A stretch of DNA of 64,000 bases from Streptacidiphilus rugosus AM-16 (lineage in GTDB: Bacteria > Actinomycetota > Actinomycetes > Streptomycetales > Streptomycetaceae), in NCBI RefSeq assembly GCF_000744655.1, contig NZ_JQMJ01000004.1, positions 5,890,001 through 5,954,000 of the forward strand, given 5' to 3'. The notes beneath the pieces were generated by a model, which did no database searches, had not been told where the DNA came from, and saw only the letters and a program-made list of their open reading frames with translations. Shown here in pieces: positions 1-8,340 of the stretch. The position numbers and the translations under genes were made by a program. Each line of letters begins with the position of its first letter. Positions within the stretch are counted from its first letter, which is position 1.

Positions 1-2106
1 CTACGCGTCGATGCGCGAGCGGTCGAGCAGCGCGGCGGAGTCCACGATGAACTCCTTGCGCGGCGCGACGTCGTTGCCCATGAGCAGGTCGAAGGTGCGC
101 TCGGCCGCCTCCAGGTTGCCCAGGTTGATCCGGCGCAGGATGCGGTGGCGCGGGTCCATGGTGGTCTCGGCCAGCTGGTCGGCGTCCATCTCGCCCAGGC
201 CCTTGTACCGCTGGACCGGCTCCTTCCAGCGCTGGCCCTTGCGCTGGAGTTCGAGCAGCGTGTTGCGCAGCTCGTTGTCCGAGTAGGTGTAGACGTACTT
301 GTCCTGGCCCTTGCGCGGGTTGGTGAGCTCGATCCGGTGCAGCGGGGGGACGGCCGCGAAGACCCGGCCGGCCTCGACCATGGGTCGCATGTAGCGCTGG
401 AACAGGGTCAGCAGCAGCGTGCGGATGTGGGAGCCGTCGACGTCGGCGTCCGCCATCATGATCACGCGGCCGTAGCGGGCCTGGTCGATGTCGAAGGTGC
501 GGCCCGAGCCGGCCCCTATGACCTGGATGATCGCCGCGCACTCGGCGTTCTTCAGCATGTCCGAGACGGACGCCTTCTGGACGTTGAGGATCTTGCCGCG
601 GATCGGCAGCAGGGCCTGGAACTCGGAGTTGCGCGCGACCTTGGCCGTGCCGAGGGCCGAGTCTCCCTCGACGATGAACAGCTCGCTGCGCTCCACGTCG
701 TCGCTGCGGCAGTCGGCGAGCTTGGCGGGCAGGGAGGAGGTCTCCAGCGCGGTCTTCCTGCGCTGCGCGTCCTTGTGCTGACGGGCGGCGACGCGGGTGC
801 GGGCGGCCGAGACGATCTTGTCCATCACGGTGCGGGCCTGCGCCTTGGCGTCCCGCTTGGACGAGGTCAGGAAGTCCTTGAGCTCCTTGGCGACCACGGC
901 CGCCACGATCCGCTGGGCCGCGGAGGTGCCGAGCACCTCCTTGGTCTGCCCCTCGAACTGCGGCTCGGCCAGCCGGACGGTGACCACGGCGGTGAGCCCT
1001 TCGAGGGCGTCGTCCTTGGTGATGTCGTCCTCGGCGACGCGCAGCAGCTTGGCCCCGCGCAGGGCCTCGTTGACCGTCTTGGCCAGGGACTTCTCGAATC
1101 CGCTGACGTGGGTGCCGCCCTTGGGCGTGGCGATGATGTTGACGAAGGAGCGGACGGTGGTGTCGTAGCCGGTGCCCCAGCGCAGGGCGATGTCCACGCC
1201 GAGGTCGCGGACGACCTCGGTGGGGGTCATGTGGCCGAGCTCGTCCAGGACCGGCACCGTCTCCTTGAAGGTGCCCTGCCCGGTCAGGCGCAGGATGTCG
1301 CAGACCGGCCTGTCCGGGGCCAGGAACTCGCAGAACTCCGTGATGCCGCCGTCGAAGCGGAAGACCTGCTCGTCCACGGGGGCGCCGTCCACCGCCCGGT
1401 CGTCGCGGACGACGATGGTGAGGCCGGGCACCAGGAAGGCGGTCTGGCGGGCGCGGTTGTGCAGGTTCTCCAGGGAGAGCTTGGCGTCCTTGAGGAAGAT
1501 CTGGCGGTCGGCCCAGTAGCGGATCCTGGTGCCGGTCTTGCCGCGCGGCGCCTTCCTCGCCTTGGTCATGCCGTTCGCCGGGGCGAAGTCGGCGTCCGGG
1601 CCGTCCCCCTTGAAGGCGCCCGGCGTTCCGCGGCGGAAGCTCATCGCGTGGACGTGGCCGCTGCGGTCGACCTCGACGTCGAGCCGGGCGGAGAGGGCGT
1701 TGACCACGGAGGCGCCGACGCCGTGGAGGCCACCGGAGGCGGCGTAGGACCCGCCGCCGAACTTGCCGCCGGCGTGCAGCTTGGTCATGACGACCTCGAC
1801 GCCGGAGAGGCCGGTCTTGGGCTCGACGTCGACCGGGATGCCACGGCCGTTGTCCCTGACCTCGACCGAGCCGTCGGCGTGCAGCAGCACGTCGATGTGG
1901 TCGCAGAAGCCTGCGAGGGCCTCGTCGACGGCGTTGTCGATGATCTCCCAGAGGCAGTGCATCAGGCCCCGGCTGTCGGTGGAGCCGATGTACATACCCG
2001 GGCGCTTGCGCACCGCCTCCAGGCCCTCAAGGACGAGGAGGTGCCGCGCGGTGTAGTTGGACCCGTCCTTCGGGGCGCTGGCGGGCACGGTCGGTTCGGC
2101 GGTCAC
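1..2106 (-). CDS. parE: DNA topoisomerase IV subunit B (ParE), GyrB/ParE family
   Basis: This is the ATPase subunit of a type IIA topoisomerase, which would work with ParC to decatenate and relax chromosomes. It is about 701 residues. An N-terminal GHKL ATPase domain has EIIDNAVDEA, DNGRGIPV and GGLHGVGASVVNAL. A TOPRIM region has VEGDSALGTAK, where GyrB usually has EGDSAGG, and the metal-binding ADADVDGSHIRTL. The open frame continues upstream of the chosen start. I chose GTG at 2106 because a GAGGAG motif precedes it and the following residues (TAEPTVPAS) fit actinobacterial ParE. The EGDSALG variant suggests the parE-like paralogue rather than housekeeping gyrB. The stop codon occupies the first three bases of the window, so the gene is complete. 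An SOS-like box lies about 225 bp upstream. Confidence 0.93.
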   Translation of the reverse strand: MTAEPTVPASAPKDGSNYTARHLLVLEGLEAVRKRPGMYIGSTDSRGLMHCLWEIIDNAVDEALAGFCDHIDVLLHADGSVEVRDNGRGIPVDVEPKTGLSGVEVVMTKLHAGGKFGGGSYAASGGLHGVGASVVNALSARLDVEVDRSGHVHAMSFRRGTPGAFKGDGPDADFAPANGMTKARKAPRGKTGTRIRYWADRQIFLKDAKLSLENLHNRARQTAFLVPGLTIVVRDDRAVDGAPVDEQVFRFDGGITEFCEFLAPDRPVCDILRLTGQGTFKETVPVLDELGHMTPTEVVRDLGVDIALRWGTGYDTTVRSFVNIIATPKGGTHVSGFEKSLAKTVNEALRGAKLLRVAEDDITKDDALEGLTAVVTVRLAEPQFEGQTKEVLGTSAAQRIVAAVVAKELKDFLTSSKRDAKAQARTVMDKIVSAARTRVAARQHKDAQRRKTALETSSLPAKLADCRSDDVERSELFIVEGDSALGTAKVARNSEFQALLPIRGKILNVQKASVSDMLKNAECAAIIQVIGAGSGRTFDIDQARYGRVIMMADADVDGSHIRTLLLTLFQRYMRPMVEAGRVFAAVPPLHRIELTNPRKGQDKYVYTYSDNELRNTLLELQRKGQRWKEPVQRYKGLGEMDADQLAETTMDPRHRILRRINLGNLEAAERTFDLLMGNDVAPRKEFIVDSAALLDRSRIDA

Positions 2107-2585
2107 GCGCGTGATGCTCCTCTGCTGCTCTCTTGCTTCTGCTGCTTCTTCGCTTTTTCGGCTGCTTCGACTTCTGCTTGCTGCGAACAAGAGCCCCTTC
2201 CCTGGCTTCGAGCCGGGGGGCCAAGGCACCATGGCAGGAATGCTGCCGGGATGCAGGCTACCGGTGCGTGGGCTGGGGCTATTGCTTCCACCAAGTTGTG
2301 GCTTATGCTACGCGCACCTCGCACGGACGTTCGATAACACGTTCGAGTGATGCAAAGGTCACCACGGCGGCAGGCATGAACCGTTCGCGCTCCGGGCACG
2401 TCCTCCACTACAACAACGCACCACAGATCCACCGCACCGAAGACAGCATCGACACCAAGACCGCCGTCTCCATCCACCGAAGCCCCGGAACCACCGCTCA
2501 AAAACAAAAGCCGAGCGGGAACGAAAACAGCCTGGTTGGATGTTGACCCTGGTAAGACAGCTCGTCGAGCTAGAGAAGAGGCGAC
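2107..2585. other. Divergent intergenic region parE / DUF7455 gene
   Basis: This 479-bp region separates divergently transcribed genes. It becomes clearly less GC-rich between about 2240 and 2550, as expected of promoter DNA. It contains the SOS-like palindrome at 2331-2346. I see no convincing small ORF with typical high third-position GC. The AAGAGGCGAC just before 2586 is the ribosome-binding site of the small protein gene. Confidence 0.5.
2331..2346 (-). promoter_or_regulatory. SOS (LexA) box-like site upstream of parE
   Basis: Read on the reverse strand the site is TCGAACGTGTTATCGA. The actinobacterial SOS consensus is TCGAAC-N4-GTTCGA, so the left half and the outer TCGA of the right half match, with two mismatches. 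It is flanked by CACTCGAACG, as is the lexA SOS box at 26564. Regulation of parE by LexA is inferred. Confidence 0.4.
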
Positions 2586-2822
2586 GTGACTACTAACGTT
2601 CTCACCCCCGCGACCCCGCTGACCGCTGCCGACCGCTGCGACCGCTGCGGCGCCCAGGCGTACCTCCGCGTCGTGCTCGCGTCCGGTGGAGAGCTGCTCT
2701 TCTGCGCTCACCACGGCCGCAAGTTCGAGCCTGAGCTGAAGAAGATCGCCGCCGAGATACAGGACGAGAGCGGCCGCCTGACGGCCACCACCTCCGCCTC
2801 GGCCGAGCCGGACGAGCGCTGA
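2586..2822 (+). CDS. Small conserved actinobacterial protein (DUF7455-like), putative zinc-binding
   Basis: This 78-residue protein starts at a GTG after an AAGAGGCGAC ribosome-binding site. The core is CDRCGAQAYLRV, followed about 20 residues later by LLFCAHHGRKF. That gives a C-x2-C plus C-x2-H arrangement that could bind one zinc ion. The C-terminus is hydrophilic and acidic. Proteins of this type are conserved between parE and hrdB in streptomycetes, but no function is established. A perfect hairpin terminator follows 65 bp downstream, so the gene looks monocistronic. Confidence 0.85.
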   Translation: MTTNVLTPATPLTAADRCDRCGAQAYLRVVLASGGELLFCAHHGRKFEPELKKIAAEIQDESGRLTATTSASAEPDER

Positions 2823-2887
2823 GCGCCGAGCCCTTGGGCAATGTCGGCGCGCTGGTGATGACGACGAGCTGAACAGAGCTGTCAGAA

Positions 2888-2925
2888 GCAGTGGGCGGTG
2901 GACCGAGAGGTCCACCGCCCACTGC
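2888..2925 (+). terminator. Hairpin terminator after the DUF7455 gene
   Basis: A perfect 17-bp inverted repeat (GCAGTGGGCGGTGGACC / GGTCCACCGCCCACTGC) encloses a GAGA tetraloop. There is no clear T-tract, which is usual for streptomycete terminators. The protease gene transcribed from the other side ends at 3073, so the hairpin probably serves both. Confidence 0.8.
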
Positions 2926-3072
2926 CGTGTCGTCCGCCGGGCCGGTCGTCTGCCCGCCCTGTCGCGCATCTCACATCCGGGTCGAGCCGGGCTCCAGGGC
3001 GGCTCGCGTCAGAGCTGTCCCGTGCTCGTGCCGTCTCGTGTCAGAGCCGTCTCGCCTCAGAGCCGTCTCGCC

Positions 3073-3903
3073 TCAGAGCTGGCCGCGCACCGCGTCGACC
3101 ATCGCCGAGAGGCGGGTGTAGACGCCGGGATGCCCGGGCTCCGCACAGCCGGTGCCCCAGGAGACGATGCCGACCAGCTTGCCGGCCACCACCAACGGGC
3201 CGCCGCTGTCCCCCTGGCAGGCGTCCCGACCGCCCAGGGTCTGCCGGCCGGCGCAGACCATGGCCCGCGGGTCGAAGGTTCCGTCGGAGCCGGAGTGGTA
3301 GTCGGCGGCGCAGGTGGTGTCCGCGATCATCGGCAGCTGCACCCGGTGCAGCGTCGAGGGGTAGGACCCGTTGCCGGTCAGATCCCCCCAGCCGAAGACC
3401 GTCGCGGTGGTTCCCGCCGCGTAGGGCGCGCCGGCTCCCCGCGCGACCATCGGCAGCACCCGGTGCGGATCCTGCGGGACGGCCAGTGTGAGCACCGCCA
3501 CGTCCCACATGTTGGTGGACATGTCGTAGTCCGGATCCACCCAGGTGGAGACGACCGGCACCTCCTCGCCCGCGTCGGTGGTGAGATCGGTCCGGCCGAC
3601 GATCACCTTGAGATCCGGCCGGTCCACCCGCTGCAGCGTCGACTCGTCGTACAGGCAGTGCGCCGCCGTCACCACCTTGGTCGGGCTGATCAGGGTGCCG
3701 CCGCAGAACTGCCCGGAGCGGGTGCCTCCGTAGACGGAGCGGCTGGCGACCGCGACCATCCACGGATCGTCCCCCGTGCTCGCCCGCACGCCTCCCACGA
3801 TGGCGGAGGCAGGCGTCGCGGGGACGGCCAGGGCCGTGGGCAGCGCGGCGAGCAGGACGAGCAGGGCGCGCCTCCGCCTGGGTGACCTCGTACGTGCTCC
3901 CAC
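3073..3903 (-). CDS. Secreted trypsin-like serine protease (S1 family)
   Basis: The precursor is about 276 residues, with an N-terminal Arg-rich/hydrophobic signal peptide (RRRRALLVLLAALPTALAVP) ending ATPASA. The mature chain appears to begin directly with IVGG. The catalytic triad is visible: His in TAAHC, Asp in DVAVL and Ser in QGDSGGP. An Asp six residues before the Ser (RDACQGDSGG) predicts trypsin-like cleavage after Lys/Arg. Cysteines occur in the usual disulfide positions (CGG, AHC, CAG, CQG, GTGC). GTG at 3903 was chosen because GGAAGGATCAC precedes it and the signal peptide then starts immediately. The gene is isolated between two hairpins. The natural substrate is unknown. Confidence 0.88.
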   Translation of the reverse strand: MGARTRSPRRRRALLVLLAALPTALAVPATPASAIVGGVRASTGDDPWMVAVASRSVYGGTRSGQFCGGTLISPTKVVTAAHCLYDESTLQRVDRPDLKVIVGRTDLTTDAGEEVPVVSTWVDPDYDMSTNMWDVAVLTLAVPQDPHRVLPMVARGAGAPYAAGTTATVFGWGDLTGNGSYPSTLHRVQLPMIADTTCAADYHSGSDGTFDPRAMVCAGRQTLGGRDACQGDSGGPLVVAGKLVGIVSWGTGCAEPGHPGVYTRLSAMVDAVRGQL

Positions 3904-4014
3904 CGTGATCCTTCCGCCGCGCACACTCCTGTCGCGCCACAGCGTAGGCGTCCGGATACGCAACGTGCCCACCCGCCACGCGAGGTGGCCGATGGGCACA
4001 TGTGCACTACGGGT

Positions 4015-4040
4015 GACGCCCCGGCTCGCGCCGGGGCGTC
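4015..4040 (-). terminator. Hairpin terminator downstream of hrdB
   Basis: Inverted repeat GACGCCCCGG / CCGGGGCGTC with a 6-nt loop starts a few bases beyond the hrdB stop codon. It lies between hrdB and the promoter region of the protease gene. Confidence 0.7.
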
Positions 4041-4047
4041 GGACCGG

Positions 4048-5682
4048 TCAGTCCAGGTAGTCGCGGAGCACCTGGGAGCGCGACGGGTGGCGCAGCTTCG
4101 ACATGGTCTTGGACTCGATCTGGCGGATGCGCTCACGGGTGACCCCGTAGACCTTGCCGATCTCGTCCAGGGTCTTCGGCTGACCGTCGGTCAGACCGAA
4201 GCGCATGGAGACCACGCCGGCCTCGCGCTCGCTCAGGGTGTCCAGCACCGAGTGGAGCTGCTCCTGGAGCAGGGTGAAGGACACCGCGTCGGCCGGGACG
4301 ACCGCCTCGGAGTCCTCGATCAGGTCACCGAACTCGCTGTCGCCGTCCTCACCGAGGGGGGTGTGCAGCGAGATGGGCTCGCGCCCGTACTTCTGGACCT
4401 CGACGACCTTCTCGGGCGTCATGTCCAGCTCCTTGGCCAACTCCTCCGGGGTGGGCTCGCGGCCCAGGTCCTGGAGCATCTGGCGCTGGACGCGGGCCAG
4501 CTTGTTGATGACCTCGACCATGTGCACCGGGATGCGGATGGTACGGGCCTGGTCCGCCATGGCGCGCGTGATCGCCTGACGGATCCACCAGGTGGCATAG
4601 GTCGAGAACTTGTAGCCCTTGGTGTAGTCGAACTTCTCGACCGCACGGATCAGACCGAGGTTGCCCTCCTGGATCAGGTCCAGGAAGAGCATGCCGCGAC
4701 CGGTGTAGCGCTTGGCCAGCGAGACCACCAGGCGGAGGTTGGCCTCCAGCAGGTGGTTCTTGGCGCGGCGGCCGTCCTCGGCGATGATCTCCAGCTCGCG
4801 CTGCAGACGCGGGGCCAGCTTGTCCTCGGCTGCCAGCTTGTCCTCGGCGAAGAGACCGGCCTCGATGCGCTTGGCGAGCTCGACCTCCTGCTCGGCGTTG
4901 AGCAGCGGGACCTTACCGATCTGCTTGAGGTAGTCCTTGACCGGGTCGGCCGTGGCGCCGGCCACGGCGACCTGCTGCGCCGGAGCGTCGTCCTCGTCCT
5001 CGTCGGAGAGGACGAAGCCCTCCGACTCCTCCTCGCCCTCGGCGGGCTCGCCCTCGGCCGGAGCGGCGGCGGCCGTCTCCTCGAGCAGCTCGTCCTCGCC
5101 GGCCAGCGCCTCTTCGCCCTCGGCGCCCTCGCCCTTGCCGGGAGCAGCCTTGGCCGCGGTCTTCTTCGCGGCGGTCTTCTTGGCAGGAGCAGCCTTCTTG
5201 GCGGGAGCGGCCTTCTTGGCCACGGCCTTCTTCGCCGCCTCGGTCCCGCCGGTCACGACCGCCTCGACCGCGACCGGAGCGGCGACGGTCTCGGAGACGG
5301 AGGTGGACACCGGGGCCGCCACGGCGGCACGCGGAACAGCGGTACGGGTCGTGCTCGCGGCAGCCGCAGGGCGCGGAGCGACGGACTTGGTCGCCGTCGT
5401 CTTCGTGACAGTGCTCTTCGCCGCGACGCTCTTCCGGGGGCGCTTGGGGGCGGACGACTCCGCCGCGCTCACCATCAGCGTCACACCCTCCTCATCGAGG
5501 ACCTGGTTGAGGCTGCGCATGACGTTCTTCCACTTGGTGACCGGGATCTGGTCCACCTCGAAGGCATGCCGCACGTCATCGCCGGCGATCTGCCCCTGTG
5601 CCTTACCCCGCTCAATGAGCGCCATCAGAGCGGCGGACTCGGAGATCTCAGGTGGGAGGGAACGGGATGTGCTGGCCGACAC
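4048..5682 (-). CDS. hrdB: RNA polymerase principal sigma factor HrdB
   Basis: This is the essential housekeeping sigma-70 factor. Region 1.1 ([17 protein letters not shown]) is followed by a long Lys/Ala-rich then acidic linker up to about residue 210. The conserved core follows: region 1.2 ([16 protein letters not shown]), region 2 ([35 protein letters not shown]), region 3 and region 4 ([20 protein letters not shown]). Length is 544 residues, a little longer than the roughly 510 usual for Streptomyces HrdB because of the linker. GTG at 5682 follows GAGAGG and gives [15 protein letters not shown], the expected HrdB N-terminus. The long upstream region carries a SigR-type promoter, tying hrdB expression to thiol-oxidative stress as in S. 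coelicolor. Confidence 0.97.
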   Translation of the reverse strand: MSASTSRSLPPEISESAALMALIERGKAQGQIAGDDVRHAFEVDQIPVTKWKNVMRSLNQVLDEEGVTLMVSAAESSAPKRPRKSVAAKSTVTKTTATKSVAPRPAAAASTTRTAVPRAAVAAPVSTSVSETVAAPVAVEAVVTGGTEAAKKAVAKKAAPAKKAAPAKKTAAKKTAAKAAPGKGEGAEGEEALAGEDELLEETAAAAPAEGEPAEGEEESEGFVLSDEDEDDAPAQQVAVAGATADPVKDYLKQIGKVPLLNAEQEVELAKRIEAGLFAEDKLAAEDKLAPRLQRELEIIAEDGRRAKNHLLEANLRLVVSLAKRYTGRGMLFLDLIQEGNLGLIRAVEKFDYTKGYKFSTYATWWIRQAITRAMADQARTIRIPVHMVEVINKLARVQRQMLQDLGREPTPEELAKELDMTPEKVVEVQKYGREPISLHTPLGEDGDSEFGDLIEDSEAVVPADAVSFTLLQEQLHSVLDTLSEREAGVVSMRFGLTDGQPKTLDEIGKVYGVTRERIRQIESKTMSKLRHPSRSQVLRDYLD

Positions 5683-6047
5683 GAACAACCTCTCGGACGT
5701 GAGTGGACAGAAGGCCGGCCGCGAAGGCGGCCCTCTGGAAACTTCAGTGCTGTGGTACTGGCTGGAGCTGGCGGAACCGACCGAATCAGTCACCGCCCTG
5801 GTACACATCGCTCCGCGCGGCAAAGTGTTACGCCCCACTTACGTGGTGCAGGTCACAATGCCCGGCTGGTTGCCGTTGTTGAGGTGTACCCCGTTCAACG
5901 ATGCCAGATGGTCCGTCATTCCGAGTGTCGCCTGAATCGCTCAGCGCTCGGGCCCGTTCCCGGAAGCCGGGGGCCCGCAGAGACAGGGAAGGCCGCCACC
6001 CTCAAGATCACGACGGGTGGCGGCCGGGCGGGGGTACCGCGGGGCGT
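5683..6047 (-). promoter_or_regulatory. hrdB leader and promoter region
   Basis: This 365-bp region upstream of hrdB has no plausible coding frame. It contains the SigR-type promoter at 5897-5922, followed by an approximately 200-nt leader. Additional promoters are expected for hrdB, but I could not assign them. Confidence 0.6.
5897..5922 (-). promoter_or_regulatory. SigR-type promoter of hrdB (GGAAT-N18-GTT)
   Basis: On the reverse strand GGAAT (5922-5918) and GTT (5899-5897) are separated by exactly 18 bases. This is the -35/-10 signature of SigR, the thiol-oxidative-stress ECF sigma factor. In S. coelicolor one hrdB promoter is known to be SigR-dependent. The position predicts transcription starting near 5890 with a leader of about 200 nt. 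Confidence 0.75.
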
Positions 6048-6935
6048 TCAGTGCTCGCGGGGGCCGGGGACGAGCGGGTCGACCTCCGGGTGGACGGTGA
6101 GCAGCGCCCGCATCGCCGACTCGGCCGCGGTGCCGTCCCCCGTCGCGAGCGCGTCCACCAGCCGGACGTGCAGCCCGACGGAGGGCTCGGACGGGCGGTC
6201 GCAGGCGGTGACCGGTCCGCCGGAGACGTGCAGCGCCGAGCCGACGATCCCGGCCAGGTGCTCCAGCATCTTGTTGCCGGCCATCTCCATCAGCACCGCG
6301 TGGAACTCGGCGTCCGCGCGACCGTAGGTGAGCGCGTCGCCCTGGGCCGCGGCGTGGCCCATGATCTCGGTCATGTCGTGCAGGCGCTGCTGGACCTCGT
6401 CCCGGCCGTGTCCGGCGGCGAGCCTGGCGGCCAGCGGCTCGATCGCCCAGCGCAGCTCGAACAGCTCGCGGCGCTGGTCCTCGCGCTGGGGGCCGAAGGC
6501 GCGCCACTCGATGATGTCCGGGTCGAGGAGGTTCCAGTCGGCGACGGGGCGGACCCGCGTCCCGACGTTCGGGCGCGCGCTGACGAGGCCCTTGGCCTCC
6601 AGCACGCGCAGCGACTCGCGCACGACCGTGCGGGAGACCTCGAAGCGCTGCCCGATCTCCTCGGGAACGAGCGGGCGGTCGGCGCCGAGGTCACCGGAAA
6701 CGATCATCTGGCCGAGCTGCTGGACCAGCTGTCCGTGCAGGCCGCGGCCGCGACTGCCGGCGGCCCGCCGTCCGGGGCGGCCGAGCTCGGGGTCGGTCTC
6801 CCAGTGCAGCGCGGGGCCGGGCGCGGGATGAGGCGTGCCGTGGGACGCGGCGTGTGGTGCAGCGACGGAGAAACGGTCCAGCTGAGTGGACGTCATCTGG
6901 GCGGGGGGCATCGTGGGGTGCGCAACGGTACTCAC
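6048..6935 (-). CDS. GntR/FadR-family transcriptional regulator (FCD domain)
   Basis: About 295 residues. After an approximately 50-residue low-complexity N-terminus comes a winged helix-turn-helix (LVQQLGQMIVSG, VPEEIGQRFEVSRTVVRESLRVLEAKGLV). A C-terminal all-helical FCD domain follows, with acidic and His residues typical of metal/carboxylate ligand binding (DAEFHAVLMEMAGN, VGLHVRLVDALA). I chose GTG at 6935, just after AAAGGAGAC, although that spacing is short; internal ATGs are alternatives. It stands next to hrdB and is not evidently co-transcribed with a metabolic operon, so its ligand is unknown. An imperfect palindrome at 7028-7041 could be its operator. Confidence 0.88.
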   Translation of the reverse strand: MSTVAHPTMPPAQMTSTQLDRFSVAAPHAASHGTPHPAPGPALHWETDPELGRPGRRAAGSRGRGLHGQLVQQLGQMIVSGDLGADRPLVPEEIGQRFEVSRTVVRESLRVLEAKGLVSARPNVGTRVRPVADWNLLDPDIIEWRAFGPQREDQRRELFELRWAIEPLAARLAAGHGRDEVQQRLHDMTEIMGHAAAQGDALTYGRADAEFHAVLMEMAGNKMLEHLAGIVGSALHVSGGPVTACDRPSEPSVGLHVRLVDALATGDGTAAESAMRALLTVHPEVDPLVPGPREH

Positions 6936-7283
6936 GTCTCCTTTGTCGGCGATGCGACGCGCGCGCTTGAGGAATTTCGTGAAAAGCACACGAAAGGGTG
7001 ATCGCCCATTGCTACACAATTGACGCCATATCGGGTGATATCGCCTACTTCTCGCTGTGCGTTGTCCCCTGTGCCCCGGCGCTGGCGCTGGACGCCGACG
7101 GCGGTCTCGGTCGGCGAGGGAGCGTCGGGCGGAGTCCGTGGCCGTCGGCCGGGCCGTGGTCGGCGGGCGGCGGGTGTTGGCGGAATCGGCGGTGTTGGCG
7201 GGGTGTGAGTCGCAGCCAGGGTGCCGCGAGGCCAGGAAGCCGGGGCGCGCAGCTGCGGCGACGGTGGCCTCGGAGCAAGGCTG
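6936..7283. other. Intergenic region upstream of the GntR regulator
   Basis: The 348-bp stretch has AT-richer promoter-like DNA at 6990-7060, including the inverted repeat ATATC-GGGT-GATAT at 7028-7041. The remainder (7070-7283) is GC-rich and only yields shadow frames. I see no gene here. Confidence 0.4.
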
Positions 7284-8090
7284 TCAGAGCGCGCTGCGGC
7301 GCGGAAGCAGCAGCAGGTAGGCGAGGAGAAGCAGCCCCACCGGGGCGGCCACGGCGACCGCGAGCCCCGCCTCGGACACCACGGTGCCGCTGTGGAGACC
7401 CGAGAGCGCCCCGTAGAGCCACGCGTGCGTGGCGTCGACCGGGAAGAGCTCGTGGCGGCGAAGCGCACCCAGGCCGCCTGACTGGAGGGCCCCACGGTCG
7501 AGCAACGCCACCGCCATCGGTTCCGCCAGGATCGGCACGGTGATCAGCAGCAGCACCCCGGCAGCCGCACTGCGCAGCAGGGCGGCGCCGAGCAGTCCGA
7601 TCCAGCCGCCGGCGACCACGAGCGCGAGATAACCGCCGAGCGCGGTCGGCAGCCGCCCGTGCCGGGCCGCCGCCTCGAGCGGAGCGGCGGCCGCGTGGTT
7701 CCCAAGGTGCAGCAGCAGACCGTCGACCGCGAGCGTGCCCACCCCGAGAAGGGCTGCGAAGAGCCCGACGACGAGCAGCTTCGCCAGGATCAACCCGAGC
7801 CTGCGCCGCAACGGCCGCGGCAGCGCGCCGGGGGCCGGGTAGCGAAACTCGTGTCCGGCCGACAGCGCGCCGATCACCCCGGCCCCGAGCGCCGCCACCG
7901 GCAGGGGCAGCAGCGGGAGCCCCGCGGTGAGCACCTGCACCGGGTCGACGGCCGATCCGTTGGCGGCGAGGGCGGGCCGACGCAGCGTCAACTCCGCCAC
8001 GGCCGCGCTCACCGGCAGCACGAGGGCGGGGACCAGCCAGGTGGAGCGCACGCCGGTGAGACGCCGTCGCTCGTAGGTCAGTGCGTGCAC
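7284..8090 (-). CDS. ABC transporter integral membrane protein (ABC-2-like permease)
   Basis: The 268-residue protein has about six hydrophobic segments (LVPALVLPVSAAVAEL, GLPLLPLPVAALGAGVIGALSAG, LLVVGLFAALLGVGTLAV, GGYLALVVAGGWIGLLGAALL, AAGVLLLITVPILAEP, AVAVAAPVGLLLLAYLLLL). GHEFRYP after the second segment is a motif often seen in actinobacterial ABC-2 permeases. It lies 250 bp downstream of an ABC ATPase gene on the same strand, so the two probably form an exporter. The GTG start has no good ribosome-binding site and is uncertain. The substrate is unknown. Confidence 0.75.
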   Translation of the reverse strand: MHALTYERRRLTGVRSTWLVPALVLPVSAAVAELTLRRPALAANGSAVDPVQVLTAGLPLLPLPVAALGAGVIGALSAGHEFRYPAPGALPRPLRRRLGLILAKLLVVGLFAALLGVGTLAVDGLLLHLGNHAAAAPLEAAARHGRLPTALGGYLALVVAGGWIGLLGAALLRSAAAGVLLLITVPILAEPMAVALLDRGALQSGGLGALRRHELFPVDATHAWLYGALSGLHSGTVVSEAGLAVAVAAPVGLLLLAYLLLLPRRSAL

Positions 8091-8340
8091 GGGTCGTGGC
8101 TCACTCTCGTCTCAGCGCTTCGTGTCGGCCGTCGGGGGCCGACCGTTGCTTGCCTCGGGCAGGGCAGTCGGGTGGGGGCAGTCGGATCCGGCCCGCGGCA
8201 GGGCGTCGCGGGTCCGTGGGCGCCGGATTGTCCTCGCGGCGCGCGCGGGGCGTGTTCGCGTGGCGGGGTTCGCCGGGCCGCGTGCGCAGGGCAGGACCCA
8301 CGGGGCGGGGCGGGCGGGCCGGCTCGCACCAGGGAGGTCG

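Noticed and set aside
145..2337. 730-codon open frame on the + strand opposite parE
   Set aside because: It is composed almost only of Leu/Gly/Asp/Val/Ala-type shadow codons and lies antisense to a well-conserved gene. High GC creates such frames.
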